A DNA stretch of 64,000 bases. Source: DASZUK01 sp963844575 (GTDB lineage: Bacteria > Actinomycetota > Acidimicrobiia > Acidimicrobiales > RAAP-2). Each line of letters starts with the position of its first letter. Within the stretch, counting starts at the first letter, position 1. The stretch covers positions 3,348,001 through 3,412,000 of the forward strand of contig CAWJOU010000005.1 in NCBI GenBank assembly GCA_963844575.1. The letters are read 5' to 3'. Under the pieces are notes generated by a model that saw nothing but the letters and a program-made list of their open reading frames with translations, did not search any database and was not told the origin of the DNA. Shown one piece after another: positions 21,302-28,902 of the stretch. Position numbers and translations under genes: made by a program.

Positions 21302-21985
21302 GTGACCGCCGGCGCCGCCGCCACCTGGCCAGCCGGCAGCCCGGCCGGTGGGCCGGCGCATCCGGTACCGCCGCCCGCGTCACCGGGAGCGGCGTCCGCT
21401 CCTCCTGGAGCACCGGCCGCGCCGGTGCTCGGCCGCCGAGCCGTGCTCGTCCCGGTGAAGGCGTTCGCCGACGCCAAGCGGCGGCTCGGCGACGCCCTAT
21501 CGGACGCTGATCGCCTGGCCCTCGTCCGGCGGATGGCCGAACGTGTCGTCGCTGCCGGCTCGCCCCTCCCGGTCGCTGTCGTCTGCGACGACACCGAGGT
21601 GGCCGACTGGGCCCGCCTCCAGGGCGCGCTGGTCGTATGGGAACCCGGCCGCGGCCTGAACGGCGCCGTCGAGGAGGGGGTCGAACGGCTGGCCCGGATG
21701 GGCGTCGAGTCGGTCATCGTCGCCCACGGCGACCTTCCCCGGGCGACCGGGCTCGCCGACCTCGACGATGCCGACGGGGTCATCACCCTCATCCCCGACC
21801 GTCAGGGCGACGGAACGAACGTCATCGTCCTCCCCGCCCGGTGCGGGTTCCGTTTCTCCTACGGCCCCGGCTCCTTCGAGCGACATCGGGCCGAAGGCGA
21901 CCGCCTCGGCCTTTCCGTCCGCGTCCTCTGCTCGCCCGACCTCGCCCTCGACGTCGACTGGCCGGCCGACCTCGAGTGGGCATGA
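21302..21985 (+). CDS. cofC: 2-phospho-L-lactate/phosphoenolpyruvate guanylyltransferase (F420 biosynthesis)
   Basis: CofC/FbiD family nucleotidyltransferase of 227 aa that activates phosphoenolpyruvate or phospholactate with GTP for coenzyme F420 assembly. The conserved N-terminus is VLVPVKAFADAKRRLGDALS, then VVCDDTEVADWA, the metal-binding AHGDLPRA, and RQGDGTNVIVLP with SFERHRAEGD. About 40 Pro/Ala-rich residues precede the domain. GTG 21302 is preferred to the in-frame ATG 21248 because TACACT ends 6 bases upstream and the ATG lies inside the gpsA promoter. The stop overlaps the ATG of the PIG-L gene by 4 bp. Confidence 0.9.
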   Translation: MTAGAAATWPAGSPAGGPAHPVPPPASPGAASAPPGAPAAPVLGRRAVLVPVKAFADAKRRLGDALSDADRLALVRRMAERVVAAGSPLPVAVVCDDTEVADWARLQGALVVWEPGRGLNGAVEEGVERLARMGVESVIVAHGDLPRATGLADLDDADGVITLIPDRQGDGTNVIVLPARCGFRFSYGPGSFERHRAEGDRLGLSVRVLCSPDLALDVDWPADLEWA

Positions 21986-22845
21986 CGCCGGCCGGCGTCG
22001 AGCCGGTCGACCGCGCCATTGACGGCGCGAGGGACCGCACCACGGCGAGATCGACCGGCGGCACCGTCCTCCCGGTCAACGAGTTGGCCGGGCCGGGCCC
22101 GGTGACGGTCGACCTGCCGACCCCCGGGCGTGCCCTGGCCGTCGGCGCCCATCCCGACGACATCGAGTTCGGCTGCGGCGCCACCTTGGCCAAGTGGGCG
22201 GCCGCCGGCTGCGAGGTCGTCCACCTCGTCCTGACCGACGGGTCCAAGGGCAGCTGGGAGCCCGGACAGGACCAGGCATCGCTCGTCGCCGCCCGCCAGA
22301 ACGAGCAACGAGCCGCGGCCGCCATCCTCAGCGGCCGGGAAGCGCCGGCGGCCGAAGGACCCGAGGTCGGCTTCCTCGGCTTCCCCGATGGCGAGCTCCG
22401 CAACGGCGTCCGGGAGCAGTGGGAGGTCTGCCGCTGGATACGGCTGTCGCGGCCGGACGTCGTCGTCGGGCACGACCCGTGGCGGCGATACCGGCTCCAT
22501 CCGGACCATCGCAACGCCGGGTTCGTTCTGACCGACGCCCTCGTCGCGGCCCGCGATCCGCTGTTCTTCGCCGACCAGGACGTCGCCGCTCACCGCCCGT
22601 CGGCCCTCCTGCTCTGGGAGGCCGACGAGCCGAACCACGTCGAGGACGTCGACGGGTTCGCCGCCGTCAAGGTTCGGGCCCTTCTCGCCCACCGGAGCCA
22701 ACACCGGACGACGATGGACGTCGGACCGGACGGGCAGGACGGCGCGGACGCGTTCGATCGAACGGTTCGCCGGCAACTGGCTGAGCACGGCGCCCTCGCC
22801 GGCCTCGACTGCGGCGAGAGCTTCCGGCTGATGACCGACATCTGA
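21982..22845 (+). CDS. PIG-L family N-acetyl hydrolase (LmbE-like deacetylase)
   Basis: Zinc-dependent deacetylase of the PIG-L/LmbE/MshB family, 287 aa. The metal site AHPDDIEFGCGATLA and the second motif HPDHRNAG are intact. The family includes MshB (mycothiol) and BshB (bacillithiol) enzymes, but specificity cannot be read here; the sequence lacks other mycothiol genes nearby. The N-terminal 45 residues are extra relative to the core domain. ATG 21982 overlaps the cofC stop (ATGA), so the gene is translationally coupled to F420 biosynthesis. A strong hairpin terminator starts at the base after its stop. Confidence 0.85.
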   Translation: MTPAGVEPVDRAIDGARDRTTARSTGGTVLPVNELAGPGPVTVDLPTPGRALAVGAHPDDIEFGCGATLAKWAAAGCEVVHLVLTDGSKGSWEPGQDQASLVAARQNEQRAAAAILSGREAPAAEGPEVGFLGFPDGELRNGVREQWEVCRWIRLSRPDVVVGHDPWRRYRLHPDHRNAGFVLTDALVAARDPLFFADQDVAAHRPSALLLWEADEPNHVEDVDGFAAVKVRALLAHRSQHRTTMDVGPDGQDGADAFDRTVRRQLAEHGALAGLDCGESFRLMTDI

Positions 22846-22892
22846 CCCCGTTGTCGCGTCCGGACGCGACGCGTCCGGACGCGACAACGGGG
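22846..22892. terminator. 22-bp perfect-stem hairpin terminator
   Basis: The left arm 22846-22867 (begins CCCCGTTGTCGCG) pairs perfectly with 22871-22892 (ends GCGACAACGGGG) around a GAC loop. Each arm itself contains the palindrome GCGTCCGGACGC, so alternative cruciforms are possible. It ends the cofC-PIG-L transcript. No T-tract follows, as is common in actinobacteria. Confidence 0.8.
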
Positions 22893-22910
22893 GCCCGAAG
22901 GCCCCCGTTG
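22885..22910. terminator. second hairpin, overlapping the first
   Basis: CAACGGGGGCC (22885-22895), loop CGAA, GGCCCCCGTTG (22900-22910). Its left arm shares 22885-22892 with the right arm of the upstream hairpin, so only one can form at a time. It probably terminates the minus-strand histone-like gene. Confidence 0.7.
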
Positions 22911-22948
22911 CTCCATCGTTCCGGGCGGCGAGCCGCCCGGCGACACCG

Positions 22949-23392
22949 CTAGGCCTTGCGAGCCCGCTTGGCCGGCGTCCGCTTGACCGCCTTCCTGGCC
23001 GGTGCGCGCTTGACGGTTTTCTTCGCCGTCGTCCGCTTCACCGCTTTCTTGGCCGGCGCCCGCTTGACGGTCTTTTTCGCCGCCTTCTTGGCCGGCGCCT
23101 TCTTCACCGCCTTCTTGATGGCTTTCACCGCCTTCTTGGCCGGCGCCTTGCGGACGGCCTTCTTGACGGACTTCACCGCCTTGCGGACGGCCTTCTTGGC
23201 AGCAGTCTTCTTGACCGCCTTCTTCGCCGGTGCGCGCTTGACGGCTTTCTTCGCCGTCGCCCGCTTCACCGCCTTCTTGGCCGGTGCGCGCTTGACGGCT
23301 TTCTTCGCCGTCGTCCGCTTCACCGCTTTCTTGGCCGGCGCGCGCTTGGCGGTCTTCTTCGCCGGCGCCCGCTTCTTTGCGGCTACTGCCAC
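22949..23392 (-). CDS. Lys/Ala-rich histone H1-like protein (HupB-tail-like, no HU fold)
   Basis: A 147-aa protein made almost entirely of AKKAVKRAP/TPAKKAVKR-type repeats (PAKKA, TAKKA). It has no aromatic residues and no globular domain. The composition matches histone H1-like nucleoid proteins and the C-terminal tail of mycobacterial HupB. It should bind DNA or RNA by charge and compact the nucleoid. The start is GTG 23392 with a near-ideal ribosome-binding site AGGGAGGTG (23406-23398) five bases upstream. A perfect palindrome GTCAGTACTGAC lies just upstream of that. It sits beside PIG-L, cofC and gpsA; in mycobacteria hupB lies a few genes from fbiD-gpsA, so this may be a HupB relative that has lost the HU domain. 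Confidence 0.85.
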   Translation of the reverse strand: MAVAAKKRAPAKKTAKRAPAKKAVKRTTAKKAVKRAPAKKAVKRATAKKAVKRAPAKKAVKKTAAKKAVRKAVKSVKKAVRKAPAKKAVKAIKKAVKKAPAKKAAKKTVKRAPAKKAVKRTTAKKTVKRAPARKAVKRTPAKRARKA

Positions 23393-23412
23393 AGGTGCAC
23401 CTCCCTAGGAGT

Positions 23413-23424
23413 GTCAGTACTGAC
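23413..23424. promoter_or_regulatory. 12-bp perfect palindrome upstream of the histone-like gene
   Basis: GTCAGTACTGAC is self-complementary and lies 20 bp upstream of the GTG, just ahead of its ribosome-binding site. Position and symmetry fit an operator. The binding protein is unknown. Confidence 0.4.
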
Positions 23425-23749
23425 TCGAGGTGAGCCTGCGGCCGACCGGGCACCCTGGCACCGGCATCCGCATTGCTTCACCGTTGTGGTGATCACACCG
23501 GCCGGCGGCAACGGGACGATGTCCCGCATCACCGGTCTCTGCAATCGTTGGTACCCGATCTACATCGACGCGCGAGGTGTGCTCCAGAGAAGACCGTTTT
23601 GTGTGATGGTCCGACGACCGCACGAACGTCTTCCGCAGCTCTGTCTTCACACCATCGCTCCCTCGCTGCGTTTCGGGTTCCTTACAATCACAGTTCGTTT
23701 CCGCGCTGAGGTCAAGCATGCTCACCATCGCGTCGGGCGCGTCGACGCG
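23425..23749. other. non-coding stretch upstream of the histone-like gene
   Basis: This stretch has lower GC than its surroundings and no ORF with coding-type codon use. One -10-like TACAAT (23683-23688, plus) is visible without a matching -35. I recognise no RNA gene in it. Confidence 0.4.
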
Positions 23750-23925
23750 TCGAGCGCGTCGCGACACCCACTGACGCGACGCTGCGCGGCGACCCAACTG
23801 CGCTTCATCGCGCCGCATTGCGACGTCACGCGACGCGTCGCCACGGCGCGACGCGCGGCACTGCGACGTGACGCGAAACGACGTTCGGTCACGTTGCGAC
23901 ACTCGACAACGCGACGGGCAGCCGG
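23750..23925. repeat. GCGAC/GTCGC-dense non-coding region (possible oriT or protein-binding cluster)
   Basis: About 175 bp packed with GCGAC(G) on both strands. The best repeat pair is TTGCGACGTCACGCGACGCG (23818-23837) and CTGCGACGTGACGCGAAACG (23861-23880), 43 bp apart. GTTGCGAC and CAACGCGACGG follow. It lies directly upstream of the coupling-protein gene. It does not look coding. Function as an origin of transfer or nucleoid-protein site is inference only. Confidence 0.5.
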
Positions 23926-23961
23926 CCGCCGCGCCGATCGACCGGTCGTCGTGCGCCGGGG

Positions 23962-25338
23962 TTGAGCGGACCGGCCGGTGCCGGGATCTACCTCGGCACC
24001 GGACGCGGTGGGTGGGCGTGGGCGGGACCGGAACGGTCGGCGCTGGTGCTCGGACCGTCACGGTCGGGCAAGACGTCGTCGCTCGTCGTACCGAACGTCC
24101 TGGCCGCGCCCGGGGCGGTCGTCTCGACGTCGACGAAGGCCGACGTGCTCGACGCGACGGCGGCCAGCCGGTCGGGCCGCGGCTGGACGTTCCTCTACGA
24201 CCCGAGCGGCACGGTCGACGAGCCGCGGGGCGTGCAGCGGATCGGCTGGTCGCCGCTGGGGACGGCCGTGACCTGGGACGGCGCGCTCTCGGTGGCCGAC
24301 GGCATGGTTCGCGCCGCCCACGGGCTCCGGTCGGCGACGCCCTTCCACGGCGACCACTGGTCCGAGCGGGCGACCGCGCTCCTGGCCCCGCTCCTCCACG
24401 CCGCGGCGTGCTCGACACAGCCGATGGCGACGGTCCTCCGCTGGGTCGACCGCCACCAGGGCGAGACCGCCCTGTCCGTCCTCGGCGCTGGCGGCCCGAC
24501 CAGCGAACGGGCCGCCGATCTCCTCGCCGGCATCCTGACGACCGACGAGCGGGAACAGTCCGGCATCTGGTCGACCGCGTCGGGGACCCTCGGGGCCTAC
24601 CGGTCGGCGGCCGCGCTGGCGTCCACCGAACCGCCGTTCCTCGACCCCGATGCCTTCTGCGATGCCGCCAACACGCTCTTCGTCTGCGCGCCCGGGCGGT
24701 ACCAGCAGCTGCTCGCCCCACTCGTCGTCGGCGTGCTCACCGACGTCCGCGACGCGACGTACCGACGGGCGGCCGGCGGCCGCCGGACACCGCCGGTGCT
24801 GCTCGCCCTCGACGAGGCGGCCAACATCGCGCCGCTGCCCGACCTGCCGCAGATCGTCAGCGAGGGCACCGGGCAAGGACTCCTGCCGCTCGTCTGCTTG
24901 CAGGATCTCTCCCAAGCCCGCGCCCGGTGGGGACAGCAGGGCGAAGCTTTCGTGTCGCTGTTCGGCACCACCGTCGTCCTCCGTGGCATCGCCGACTTGC
25001 CGACCCTCGACGCGCTCTCCGCCTTGGGTGGCGACGTCGAGATCGCCACCCGCACGGTCGGCACGGCCCAAGGTGGCGACGGCCGGCTGCTCCCGTCGAC
25101 CAGCCTGTCCACCATCTGGCGCCGCCGGCTGCCCGTCGACATCATCGCTCGCGGCGCGCCCGGCGCCGCGCTGGCGGTCGATTCGACCAACCGGATCGGC
25201 TGGGTCGGTCTGACGCCCGCGCACACCACGGCCCCTTGGTGCCGCCTGCTCGGTCGGGAACGACCGGTCCGACCTCGCGACGGCCGCGACGGCCGCGACG
25301 GCCCGCTGTCACCGGTCCTCGACGGACGGGGTCGGTGA
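23962..25338 (+). CDS. VirD4/TraG-like type IV coupling ATPase (soluble form)
   Basis: Conjugative coupling-protein family ATPase, 458 aa. Walker A is LVLGPSRSGKTSS (about residues 31-39), PNVLAAPGAVVSTSTKADVL follows, and Walker B is VLLALDEAANIAPLPDLP (about residues 279-294). The motif GLLPLVCLQDLSQARARWG is the TraG/TraD Gln-containing region. Unlike classical VirD4 it begins right at the ATPase fold, without N-terminal membrane helices. No type IV secretion channel genes are in the window. The TTG at 23962 is the only usable start before the Walker A motif. It converges with the relaxase gene, with 17 bp between stops. Confidence 0.85.
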   Translation: MSGPAGAGIYLGTGRGGWAWAGPERSALVLGPSRSGKTSSLVVPNVLAAPGAVVSTSTKADVLDATAASRSGRGWTFLYDPSGTVDEPRGVQRIGWSPLGTAVTWDGALSVADGMVRAAHGLRSATPFHGDHWSERATALLAPLLHAAACSTQPMATVLRWVDRHQGETALSVLGAGGPTSERAADLLAGILTTDEREQSGIWSTASGTLGAYRSAAALASTEPPFLDPDAFCDAANTLFVCAPGRYQQLLAPLVVGVLTDVRDATYRRAAGGRRTPPVLLALDEAANIAPLPDLPQIVSEGTGQGLLPLVCLQDLSQARARWGQQGEAFVSLFGTTVVLRGIADLPTLDALSALGGDVEIATRTVGTAQGGDGRLLPSTSLSTIWRRRLPVDIIARGAPGAALAVDSTNRIGWVGLTPAHTTAPWCRLLGRERPVRPRDGRDGRDGPLSPVLDGRGR

Positions 25339-25355
25339 CACGGCCGGTGACGCGA

Positions 25356-26813
25356 TCAGCGGCCGAACACCCGGTCCGGTCCGGCGCCATCGCGGGCGAA
25401 CACCGTCCGGCCGAGCGGCGGCCGGCCAAGCCGGCGCCGCGTCTCGGCCACCCGACGGGACACCTCGAGGTGATCGGCCAGCCGGTCGACCGGCAGCCCC
25501 GACAGCTCGGTGCCAGCGCCGTCGACCCCGAGCGCCCGCGTCGGATCGGCGACGGCCCACCGCGCTCGGTAGCGATCGATGTCGGTCGCGGCTTGCTGCC
25601 ACTCCGCCAGCTGCTCCGGTCGCCCCGGTCGCGGGCCGAGCGCCCGCAAGACGCCGGACGTCGGCACCAGTCCGGCCGTCCCCTGCCGCCGTTCCGCCAC
25701 GCCGATCGCGCCGTCCGGTTCGACGAGCGCGTCGACGCACCGCTCGACGTCGGCGACCGACGCGCCGGCCACCAGCCCGGCGGCCCACGCCCCGACGACG
25801 TCTCGCCGGGCCGCCGACCGGTCGGGCCACCCGAGCGCAGCCGCGAACCGGTACTCGTCCACGGCCCGCGCCGCTCGTCCGGGTCCGTCGTTCCCCGGTG
25901 GCGGGGACGGCCCGCCGCGGTCGGCGGGCAACGACCGCTCGAACCCCAGGCCGGCGGCCCGTGCCGCCCACCGCCGTCGGAGATCGTCGAAATCGACGCC
26001 GGCGGCCGGCGGGTCCCGCGTCACCGCCCAGGCGACCCGGGCCCCCCGACGAGACGTCGACCCGTGGGCGGCCCGGTGCTCGTCGATCTCGGCCCGCCGA
26101 CCGGAGAACGCGCCGATCACGTCGGCACCGATGCCGTCCACCTCGTAGCGGCCGGCCGCGCCGACCGACCACGACACCCCGAGCGCCGTCGACAGCCCCC
26201 GCCGGAGCTCGGCGTCGTAGAGCTCGCCGACCGCGGCCGCGTGGGCGAACAGCCCGCGGCTGTCGATCCCGGTCCACCGTCCCTCCGGACCGCGGGCCAC
26301 GTTGGCCACGACGACGTGCGTGTGCAGGTGCGGGTCGAGCGCCCGGCTGACCCGGTGGGTGAAGGCGGCACCGATCGCCCCGTCGGTCGGGACGACGACG
26401 CGTTCGTCGGCGTCGCCGCGCCGCACCGCCATCGCCCGCCGGTCGACGTAGCCGAGCGCCCGGTCGACCGCGACGTCGTGGGCGACCTCCGCCGCCGCGG
26501 CTGCGTCTGGGCCGGCCAACGCCAGCAGCACGCTGACCGACTTCGGCGCGGCGAACGTCAGGTCATACCCGGCGACCATTCCCGGTCGGACGACCAACGG
26601 ACGGCCGCTCCCCGGGTGACGACCCGACAGGACGTGGGCCAGCTCCTCGTCGCCGACCGGGCCCGATCGGCCGATAGCCGCCGCGCCGGCGCCCGCCCAC
26701 CGTCCCCGGCTGGCGTCGGCCGACCTCGATGAGCCGGCCGACCTCGGTGTCGTGGCCCGATCGGCCAGGTAGTAACGGCCCGATCGGTCCCGAACCGCGG
26801 CGACCACGAGCAC
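25356..26813 (-). CDS. MobF/TrwC-type relaxase without helicase domain
   Basis: DNA-nicking relaxase domain protein, 485 aa. Candidate catalytic tyrosines are in GRYYLAD (Tyr14/15). The family motif GYDLTFAAPKSVSVL follows, and the metal-binding triad is in DPHLHTHVVV (His162, His164, His166). The TrwC/TraI helicase part is absent and the C-terminus is Ala/Arg-rich and unremarkable. Together with the coupling ATPase it forms a minimal mobilisation pair. The start is GTG at 26813, with GTG 26807 equally possible. A TAACAT -10 (26857-26852 on minus) overlaps the pafBC stop. Whether it acts in conjugation or has been domesticated is unknown. Confidence 0.85.
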   Translation of the reverse strand: MLVVAAVRDRSGRYYLADRATTPRSAGSSRSADASRGRWAGAGAAAIGRSGPVGDEELAHVLSGRHPGSGRPLVVRPGMVAGYDLTFAAPKSVSVLLALAGPDAAAAAEVAHDVAVDRALGYVDRRAMAVRRGDADERVVVPTDGAIGAAFTHRVSRALDPHLHTHVVVANVARGPEGRWTGIDSRGLFAHAAAVGELYDAELRRGLSTALGVSWSVGAAGRYEVDGIGADVIGAFSGRRAEIDEHRAAHGSTSRRGARVAWAVTRDPPAAGVDFDDLRRRWAARAAGLGFERSLPADRGGPSPPPGNDGPGRAARAVDEYRFAAALGWPDRSAARRDVVGAWAAGLVAGASVADVERCVDALVEPDGAIGVAERRQGTAGLVPTSGVLRALGPRPGRPEQLAEWQQAATDIDRYRARWAVADPTRALGVDGAGTELSGLPVDRLADHLEVSRRVAETRRRLGRPPLGRTVFARDGAGPDRVFGR

Positions 26814-26854
26814 CGTCGCTCAGATCTTTCTCGCCACTTTCATGAGCTTTGATG

Positions 26855-28873
26855 TTATTCCATCGTGGAGCTATCGTCACTACCGTCGTAGCGACGGAGC
26901 ACCCGCCGGGCCGCGGCCGCGGCCGCACCGGCCAGCTCGGCCGGTTCGAGGATCCGGGCGTCCGGGCCGACCTGGAGGAGCAGCCGCTCGAGCCAAGCCT
27001 CGCCCCCGACCGCCAGCGTGACGATGGACGTCTGGCCAGGGCCCGGCGCGACGTCGAGCACCGGGACCGTGTCGGCCACCCACCGGGCCGCCGGGGCGAG
27101 CGCCAACCGGACGGTGACGGCCCCGGGCCCGGGGACGAACGCGGCCGACCGATCGGCCGGACGGACGTCCCCGCCCGACTGTCGGCCGACGACCCGGAGG
27201 CTCCGGATCCGGTCGACCCGGAACCGGCGCAGGCCGCCCGCCCGGTGGCAGTACGCATCCATGTACCAGTGACCGTCGAGCGAGACGACGTCCAGCGGGT
27301 CCACGATCCGGCGGGTCGTCTCGTCGGACGACGCCGAGTGGTACTCGATCTCCGCCCGCGCCCCGTCCTCGGCCGCCTGGCGAGCCGCGCCGAGGAGCGA
27401 CGGGTCGTCGAGGTCGACGACCAACCCCTGGTGGTCGCCCAGCACCGCCTCGAGCTTCGCCAACGCCCGGGCCAGCGCGCCGCCCTGGTCCGCTCCGGGC
27501 ACGGCCAGGATCGTCCGGGCCGACGCGGCCAGCGCGAACCCCTCGGCCGACGTCAGCCGCCGCGGCCGCGCCAGCTCCTCGGGCAGGAACGCCCGGACCG
27601 TCTCGTCGGTCACCACGATCTCGAGCAGCACGTCCGGTGAGTACGGCGGGAGCCCGCAGCACGCCGCCAGCTCCAGCTCGCGGACGACATCCTGCTCCGG
27701 AATACCGAACCGCCGGGCGACCTCCGCGATCGGCGCCTCGCCCACCCGAGCCAGCCAGCCGACGATGGCCAGCAACCGCCGGAGCCGGCTGCTGGCGTCC
27801 CGCGCCCGGGCCGGCGCCGGCCGGTCGGTGCGCTCGCCGGCATCCGGCGGCTGACCCGCTGACGGTTGGGCGGCCGGCGGTTGGGTGGCCGGCGGCTCGT
27901 CGACCTCGACCGCCGCTGGCACCTCGACCGCCGCCAGTTCCGGCGCCCACCGACCGTCGGCGACGGCCTCCAACCACGACACCACACCGGCCCGGATCGA
28001 CTCCGGCTCGAGCACCACCGCGTGGTCGAGCAGCCCGAGCACCCACGACCGGAGGGCCGTCGTGCTCGAGACCCCGAGCCGCAGCAGCACCGATCCGTCC
28101 GACCGACGGTCCTCGACCGAACGGGCCCCGACCTCCTCGACCACCCGCGGGCCCTCGACCGCGTCGACCCACAGCCGGACATCGGTCCGGTCGCCGTCGC
28201 CGGAACGCCACGGCTCTTCGGGCGCCTCGGCCGCCGCGTCGAAACCGTCGGGCACCGGTCCGCTGCCCGGCTCGCCCGCCGTCGGCCGGCCGTCGATGCG
28301 GTCCACCCGGAACGTGCGCGCCGCCTGGCGGTCGAGATCCCAGCCGACGAGGTACCACCGACCGCCTCGGAAGCGGACCGACGCCGGCGCCACGTGCCGC
28401 CGCTCACCGCGGTAGTCGAACGAGACGGCCGCCCGGACGCGCACCGCGTCGAAGACCGGCACCAACGCCGGTGGCGGGACGAGCGACGCCACCGGTCGGG
28501 CCTCTGCGACCCCGGTCGCCCCCAGCTTCAACAGCGCATCCCGACCACTAGGATCGCCCAGGTGAACACCGGCCACGGCCAGGTGGAGGGCGGCCTGCTC
28601 GTCGGGCTGCAATCGGAGATCGGGCAGGTAGAAGGCGTCCGGGTCGATGCGGTACCCGAACTGCTCGTCGCCGCCGATCGGCTCCGTGAGGACCGGCACT
28701 CCTTCTTCGCGCAGCAGCCGCTTGTCCCGCTCGAACGCCTGGCGCCGGGCGTCGTGGCCCGACGGGTACCCCGGCACCTCGCGGGCGATCTCGTCGAGCG
28801 AGCGCGGGCGCTGAGCGTTCAGCAGGACGAGCACCAGGTCGGTCAGCCGTTCCAGCCGGTCGAGGGGGGCCAC
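26855..28873 (-). CDS. pafBC: fused PafB-PafC WYL-domain transcriptional regulator
   Basis: One 672-aa protein equals two consecutive HTH-WYL proteins. Residues 1-320 are PafB-like (HTH ERLTDLVLVLLNAQRPRSLDEIA, WYL region FRGGRWYLVGWDLDRQAARTFRVDRI), then a Pro/Ala linker, then a PafC-like half (RLRRLLAIVGWLARVGEAPIAEVA, SLDGHWYMDAYCHRAGGLRRFRVDRI). PafBC activates the LexA-independent DNA-damage response in mycobacteria, sensing single-stranded DNA through the WYL domain. The fusion is complete, not an error: both halves share one frame. GTG 28873 follows TACGCT by 7 bases, so the mRNA is probably leaderless. Only 29 bp separate it from the divergent ctaG start. Confidence 0.9.
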   Translation of the reverse strand: MAPLDRLERLTDLVLVLLNAQRPRSLDEIAREVPGYPSGHDARRQAFERDKRLLREEGVPVLTEPIGGDEQFGYRIDPDAFYLPDLRLQPDEQAALHLAVAGVHLGDPSGRDALLKLGATGVAEARPVASLVPPPALVPVFDAVRVRAAVSFDYRGERRHVAPASVRFRGGRWYLVGWDLDRQAARTFRVDRIDGRPTAGEPGSGPVPDGFDAAAEAPEEPWRSGDGDRTDVRLWVDAVEGPRVVEEVGARSVEDRRSDGSVLLRLGVSSTTALRSWVLGLLDHAVVLEPESIRAGVVSWLEAVADGRWAPELAAVEVPAAVEVDEPPATQPPAAQPSAGQPPDAGERTDRPAPARARDASSRLRRLLAIVGWLARVGEAPIAEVARRFGIPEQDVVRELELAACCGLPPYSPDVLLEIVVTDETVRAFLPEELARPRRLTSAEGFALAASARTILAVPGADQGGALARALAKLEAVLGDHQGLVVDLDDPSLLGAARQAAEDGARAEIEYHSASSDETTRRIVDPLDVVSLDGHWYMDAYCHRAGGLRRFRVDRIRSLRVVGRQSGGDVRPADRSAAFVPGPGAVTVRLALAPAARWVADTVPVLDVAPGPGQTSIVTLAVGGEAWLERLLLQVGPDARILEPAELAGAAAAAARRVLRRYDGSDDSSTME

Positions 28874-28886
28874 GGCGGTCAGCGTA
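28874..28886 (-). promoter_or_regulatory. leaderless -10 for pafBC
   Basis: TACGCT (28886-28881 on minus), 7-nt gap, GTG 28873. The divergent gene at 28903 shows no matching hexamer. Confidence 0.6.
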
Positions 28887-28902
28887 GGGCGAGACCGGAC
28901 CG

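Noticed and set aside
23411..23965. 184-codon open frame upstream of the coupling ATPase
   Set aside because: Third-position GC is moderate, composition is Arg/His/Cys-rich, it runs through the GCGAC cluster, and no domain is recognisable. I treat the stretch as non-coding.
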